Positions 58,912-64,000 of a stretch of 64,000 bases of DNA are shown here, piece after piece (within the stretch, counting starts at the first letter, position 1; every line of letters begins with the position of its first letter). The DNA lies in assembly GCA_036971615.1 (NCBI GenBank), contig JAYKKR010000012.1, forward strand, positions 496,001-560,000, in the 5' to 3' direction. A program made the position numbers and the translations under genes. Below the pieces are notes generated by a model that did not search any database, was not told where the DNA came from, and saw only the letters and a program-made list of their open reading frames with translations. The DNA is from Amyloporia xantha. Lineage: Eukaryota; Basidiomycota; Agaricomycetes; Polyporales; Adustoporiaceae.

Positions 58912-59066
58912 TTTTTGGGTCATAGAGAACACTGGGTGAGTTTTTGGGTCATAGAGAACACTGGTGCGTTTTTGCGACATAGGGAACACTGGGTGAGTTT
59001 CTGGGACATAGAGAACACTGGGTCTTGGGACATAGAGACCTCTAGGCTCTGGGTGAGTTTTCACGA
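58912..59066 (+). repeat. Minisatellite, copy in repeat unit 2
   Basis: Same five imperfect units as at 47,621-47,775, with no visible change in repeat number. Confidence 0.8.
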
Positions 59067-59489
59067 CTACACCGCTCGCCTCCTCAGACTACTACTACTA
59101 CTACACACAGTACGCCCGCCAGAGTCGTTTTATGCTACTCACTCCGACCTCCCTCAATCCGCGCCCTCGCCCGTCCTTCCCCCCTCTGTGCGCATTCAGC
59201 ACGTACGCACCGTCCGACGCCTTCCTACCTCTACCCGCCAACTGCCCGCGCCCAACGAACGACGATTCCCCCTCGCAAGACGTCCGGTACAGAACAAACT
59301 CTCCGTCCAGCAGCTCGGCCTGTCCACTCCCCGAGCCGTCCCCCCTGCAAGACCGTCCATACATGGAGGAGCAGGCCTTTTATAACGTCTGGTACGCTCT
59401 GCAACTCGTCGATCCCCACTCTTCGCGCTAATCCCCCTCCGTGAATTCCTCAATTCTGCTCCCGCGCCGTTCAGAGCGTATCGCGCGCG

Positions 59490-61520
59490 CTCCCGGTAGA
59501 CAGCCCAGGGGCGGCTGTGGACCGTCCAAAGTCTTGACACCCCCCGCTAGCAAACAGCCGGACGACGAACCTGCAAATTCCGTCCGGCGCGCTTCATACA
59601 CGCATGGGGGCGATACAACACCGGCGCGGAAAGATGCACAAGACGCGCCGAGAACGTCTCGTCCGTCCTCTCGCCCCATGATGCCCCTCGCGCTCGCTGA
59701 CAGCCCGTCCAGTAGACCTCACCCACATCCGTCTCCAGTCCGTCCGGACCGCGCGAGCGATGACGGTAGGCGTCGAAGCGACTCCCCGGACGGACAAAAC
59801 GTTCCAATTCTTCAAATCGGCCCACAAGACGAGCAGGGACCATCCACCGTGGACGCGCATAGATGCACGCGATGCGCGGAGAGCGTCCGGTAACCCCTCC
59901 ACGCTGTCCATGAGATTCGAGCTCGCTGAAGAGGCCTTGTCGCCAAAGATACCAGACTCGACCGCCAGCCGTGCAGACGACTCCCAGCGCACCCAGAATA
60001 GACGACCGACGACGCTACCCCCAGTCCCAAGTCCTCGGATAGAAGCCCCATCGCGCGGAAGGTACAAGACCTGAGCCCCAGCTGTTCGGATGATGCACGT
60101 GCCGCTGGACGATCAAATCTTCAAATGCCGTCCGTACGGCCTGCGAGATGAATGAGAGCCGTCCAATGTAGACGCGGATGGATGCGCGCGATGCGCTGAC
60201 AGCATCTCGTGAGTCCTGCGCGCTGTCCGCGCCGTTTGCGCTTGCTGACACCCGTCAAGTACACATTTTCGACAGCACCAGCGTCCGTCTTCAGCCGTTC
60301 GGACGCTGCGCTGTGCACCCAGAATACACGCGCGATGTCCGTACACTCTGAATGGAGTCCTTGGAACAGGGCACTGATCCCCGCTGACACTGAATCGCCG
60401 GATGACGAAATTTTCGAATCTCGTCCAAACGGCCTGCGAGACAAGTGCGAGCCGTCCAACGTCCACTAGAATGCACGTGCACCGTGTCGAGAGCGTCCGG
60501 TGAGTCCCCCACCTCGTACACGCCGTTTTCGCTCACTGGGATCTCGTCCGGTAGCCCTTGGGGAAATCACGAGACTCCAGCGCCGGCCGTCCGGACCATG
60601 CGAAGCGCGCCCAGAATAGCCAGACGACCAAGGTATTCGTCGTCCGAAGCTCTCGGATCAAGGCCACGTCCTCCCAGAGCCTTCGCCGTCGGCCGCCCCG
60701 ACATACGACAGAATCGCAGACAACGACCGGGGGGCGGGCGCCCTGCACGAGGGATGCCTGCAGCACTCTCAAAGAGACCATACGAGCACCCCCCAGCCCT
60801 CAGACAAGGCCCCCCGCTGTGGGCTCGATGTTGCCGTGACCCATCTCGCCGGACGGCGAAATATCAAATTTCGAGCGCAGGCCACGCGGGGGCGCCAGGC
60901 CGCGGTCAGAGCAGGCGCGAAAGCGTCCTACGCGAGTCGTCCGGCCTCTGAACAACGTCCCCCCGCTCGGGCGTGCATATGCGACTCGGTTGTGGCACCC
61001 GATCGCGGGAGTTCGACGATCACGACAAACGGGAGCTGGGGGAGTGACGCGCCCCATCAGATACGGACGGAATGGCTGAGCGAAGCGTGGTACGTACCCT
61101 CCGACAGTCTGCGAATGCCGGCCCCACCCTCCAGACGCTGATGTCCCCCCTGCTCAGCCGTCTCTCGTACGAAATCGCGCAGACTGGCGCAGCGCGCCGC
61201 TGATGGCGAGGACACAGGGGCAGGGACATGAGGTACGTCCGTCGTTACTGTGATGGCACCTCCGGACGCTGACGTTCTGCGCCCGCTCGATCGTCCGGAA
61301 GCGAATCCCGCCGAATCGAGCGCGGACCATCAGAGATGAACGCTGGACGGCCTGCGTCACGGTGCTGTCTGGAACGAAGGTACATGCCACTTCATATATT
61401 CGATGCCCATTGCTGACGGCGGCGAGACAGGGCAGGGGCATGAGACGTCCGGAAGCGAACCTGATGGTTTCGAGCGCAGACCGTCAGCGTTGAGCAACGG
61501 ACAGATCATGCGCCGTCAGG
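59490..61520 (+). repeat. GC-rich repeat array, copy in repeat unit 2
   Basis: Counterpart of 48,200-50,230, differing only in the length of four homopolymer runs (C runs near 60,787, 60,808 and 61,143, an A run near 61,526). Confidence 0.6.
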
Positions 61521-62983
61521 AGCGAAAAAGCGTATCCTCACGTATGTTCGACATCGCTCCGAGTCTCGCCACAGCTCCCTGATGCTGACAGCAGCCCCAG
61601 CAAATCTGCAAGTTTCAATCAGGCTCGCGCTCGTTTCGGGCGATGCAAGGTATGTGTTCTTACCAGTAATGTATCGTCTCCCAACGATGGGCCGACAACC
61701 AGTGTGTTTGACTTGAATGTTCAGGTTAGTATACAAGTGCGGTGGGTCAATTGTTGACAACAGGGTGTGGTCAGGAGGTAGAGGGTAGATGTTGAGTGGA
61801 GGGCGAGGAGTGCTGCTGTTGATAGTTGTACTGACTCGGAATTGTCCGTAGATATTTGTCAAAATGAATTGAGCTTCGCAAGGTAAGTGTTTCATCTGCA
61901 TCATTATTGGCCGATGTTAGGAATTCTGATTGTTATTGATCGGTGCTCATCACGCCTTACTGAAATTTGCTTTATGTCAGAATGGCAAAGAAATTTGGTT
62001 TACAAAATTGAAATCTCATTTCATTTTCTGAGTGTAGTCCCATAAGACCTGAGAGACTGGATCCCAAAAGGACGTCAATTCCATTCAAGTCCCCGTTGAG
62101 TGCCAAGCCACACCGAGATGTCGGGTAGCAATCTGTATGTAAATGTTTGGTTCTGTTTTGATGATGATCAGAACACTCTGTTGCCATTTTGTGATAGGTA
62201 GTGGCATGCCGTTGATTGGATTTCACAGCTGTGGTGCAGCGTAGCTACAAGCTACCATGTATGTCAGTAGCCGTTGTCAGGGGTAGTAGTACTTGTCATT
62301 GTATTATGGAGGATAGCCTCTACCATACTATAGTGAACTACATACCTACAAGATCATGAGCTGATGTATGAGCTTTGTCTTTGAAAGCTGAGACATCCCG
62401 CAGTATTCCAAATCTCGACCGACCAGGATCCCTGATCCCTGTACAGACATTTGCGGGAAGCGTGCGTATAGAATGTCCGAAGAATTAAGCTTGCTCGCGA
62501 TTGGTTCGATAACGGAACGGGCCGAGATCATGTGCTCCGGGGAGGTAGCGACGTGACGTGAACGCGTCGAAAATACGCGTCAGAGTGCGATCAGATCTCG
62601 GTTTTACGCTATCCACAGCTCGGACCGTAGCTTCGCATCCGGTAAGTCCTCTACCGGACGGCGGTTATACGACGAAGCTCGAATAGACTGTACAGTCACA
62701 ACAATACCTCCGTAACTTGAGGTGCGAATACAATCCGGCTTGTTTCACTAACAGCTGAACCAGAATCACACATTGAAAGTTCTACTCCTGTGCGTGTTCG
62801 TAGACTGAGCATCCACCTCAAAAGAACGGATCTCCTTCATGTCTCCGCGGTATGCAAGAACTTAGAATCCTATGCACGTGAATTATCTGAAACAAGGATG
62901 TTTGCAGCGGTTGCGGGGCTTTCACTGCTAATCCCTCCTTCCGTCCATTCCGTGTGATTCAACTCTTCCGACCGTGTCTACGC

Positions 62984-64000
62984 TACAAAGAGTTCCGACG
63001 AATGATGCTGTCGCTCAATCAGCGCGCGTGTACTGTACGCGGCTTGGCATCATTATGCAATTCCGAACGTCTGAACGTTGGAAGCTGTTCTACATTCCAC
63101 CGAGTGAGTTTCAGTACGACACCAGTATTCATGCCATCTATGGAACAAGCTGCAAGCATCCAACATTGTCTTGAGCATCTCTTGCTCGAGATTATTTACC
63201 TGTTACAAAGAATCTATCTACTTATCATAATGCTCCTGACAGACGACGACCAGTGGACGTTGCAAGACGTTCATATCACGGAGAGCCATTCAGAGCCCGG
63301 TGGCTGTGCCAAACAAGCAGTTGCGTCAGAAGTTCAGAGAGATTGACACCCGAGCACACGGGCGTCCGATCACTCTGAACTTCTACGACACATTTGCCTC
63401 TGTCCCGGGCAACAATGCATTCGTTCGTTCGCTACACGGTCGGTCTTCCCAGCCCGGTGAGTCATTCATGGCATAACGTTCATGCATCCCCAGAGAATGT
63501 GCATGGACGCGGGTCTCCCAACACGACGCAGGACTCGTGATTACGGTGCGACGGTGCTGGGGATATGTATAAAGGGTGAGAATGGATGGCTCATCGACCT
63601 CATCCTCATCCTTCTCTTCGCTCTCCTACTCTCACTCAATTCCCAGGCCGCTCTTGACCTCTGTCGAACGAAGGCTCGAACACGTCCTGTTCGACGTTGC
63701 AGCTCGTGGTAGCTGTGCTTACCGCTTGGTAGAGCGTTGAGGTGAGTGTACCAGTCTTCACTTTTCTATGCTCCCGCTGAAGACGACGGCGCGCTGCTCG
63801 TCCTTCCAGTAAAGTCAACGCCGGACACTACTGCGCTTACCGGACGAATACGATGTCAATGCGTCCTTCACATCATCTCCAGACATGAAGGATATTGCTC
63901 TCCGCGTTTGGACGAATTCGTACAAGATTTTGCTGGTAGTGAGCTGTATCAGGTATGTGCGTCATCATTCTTGCCATCTAGATTCCGCTTAACGGGTGAT
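62984..64000 (+). pseudogene. Decayed exon-repeat gene remnant, copy in repeat unit 2 (cut by window end)
   Basis: Counterpart of 51,690-52,707, identical except for one C fewer near 63,519. Confidence 0.45.

Larger units (their letters stand above)
55121..64000 (+). repeat. Tandem segmental duplication, unit 2 (truncated by window end)
   Basis: Direct repeat of 43,830-52,707. The offset changes by single nucleotides at six homopolymer runs. Just left of the boundary (55,060-55,121) the sequence instead matches the inverted copy-A gene (42,815-42,875). Confidence 0.95.

Noticed and set aside
63482..63712. Frame with a signal-like stretch (LILILLFALLLSLNSQA) and Cys near the end
   Set aside because: It exists only in unit 2 because of a one-base homopolymer difference, lies inside the decayed gene remnant, and its hydrophobic part coincides with a pyrimidine-rich intron end.
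1..64000. tRNA genes, rRNA, CRISPR arrays, retrotransposon polymerase frames, mating-type genes
   Set aside because: I looked for B-box-like words, regular spaced repeats, reverse transcriptase motifs and homeodomain or STE3-like sequence and saw nothing convincing by eye; a tRNAscan or HMM search would be decisive.

Overview
The window looks like nuclear DNA of a filamentous basidiomycete, most likely an agaricomycete. Genes are dense and cut by many short introns of about 50-65 nt with GT(R)NGT donors and YAG acceptors. The recognisable proteins are typical fungal ones: a Uso1/p115 tether, a Yar1-type ankyrin protein, a CHY zinc finger (Hot13-like), an Hsp30/Mrh1-type opsin relative, a GT8 glycosyltransferase, and multi-pass membrane proteins of basidiomycete type. 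I found no rRNA, tRNA, CRISPR array or complete autonomous transposon. All exon boundaries were placed by eye from reading frame, splice consensus and family conservation.

Layout. 0-4.3 kb: the 5' end of an unknown minus-strand gene at the edge, then a gene-free stretch. 4.3-11.3 kb: housekeeping block with USO1 (+), an RS-rich protein (-) and a saccharopine-dehydrogenase-like oxidoreductase (+). 11.8-14 kb: two broken FAD-monooxygenase copies, placed head to head with an inversion breakpoint near 12,430. 15-24.9 kb: a 4-TM protein, a Ser/Pro-rich unknown, a Yar1-like protein and a 7-TM protein. 25.06-25.40 kb: a MITE with 39-nt inverted ends. 26-30.6 kb: CHY zinc finger, single-pass mucin-like protein, opsin-like protein. 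32.1-37.8 kb: a small secreted Cys-peptide precursor, a GT8 glycosyltransferase and an intact FAD monooxygenase. 40.4-45.4 kb: two convergent paralogues of an uncharacterised multi-TM protein with a long charged tail.

From about 43.83 kb to the right edge the window holds a direct tandem duplication with a period of about 11.29 kb. Unit 1 runs from about 43,830 to 55,120; unit 2 starts at about 55,121 and is cut off by the window end. Each unit carries, on the minus strand, a multi-TM gene and then a small secreted protein gene, followed by a minisatellite, a GC-rich array of diverged repeats and a decayed exon-repeat gene remnant. The left 2 kb of the two units is visibly diverged, and the multi-TM copy in unit 2 is frameshifted and chimeric at its 3' end. 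The remaining 6.5 kb is nearly identical, differing mostly by homopolymer-length changes.

The most interesting signal is a small secreted-protein family: one divergent gene at 32.1 kb and one copy in each repeat unit. The members share a signal peptide, intron phases and a C-R-x-x-G-C motif. The 32.1 kb member encodes two identical SCRQDGC cores with mostly different synonymous codons, one after an RR pair and one near the C terminus downstream of a KR pair. That is the layout of a Kex2-processed cyclic or disulfide peptide precursor.
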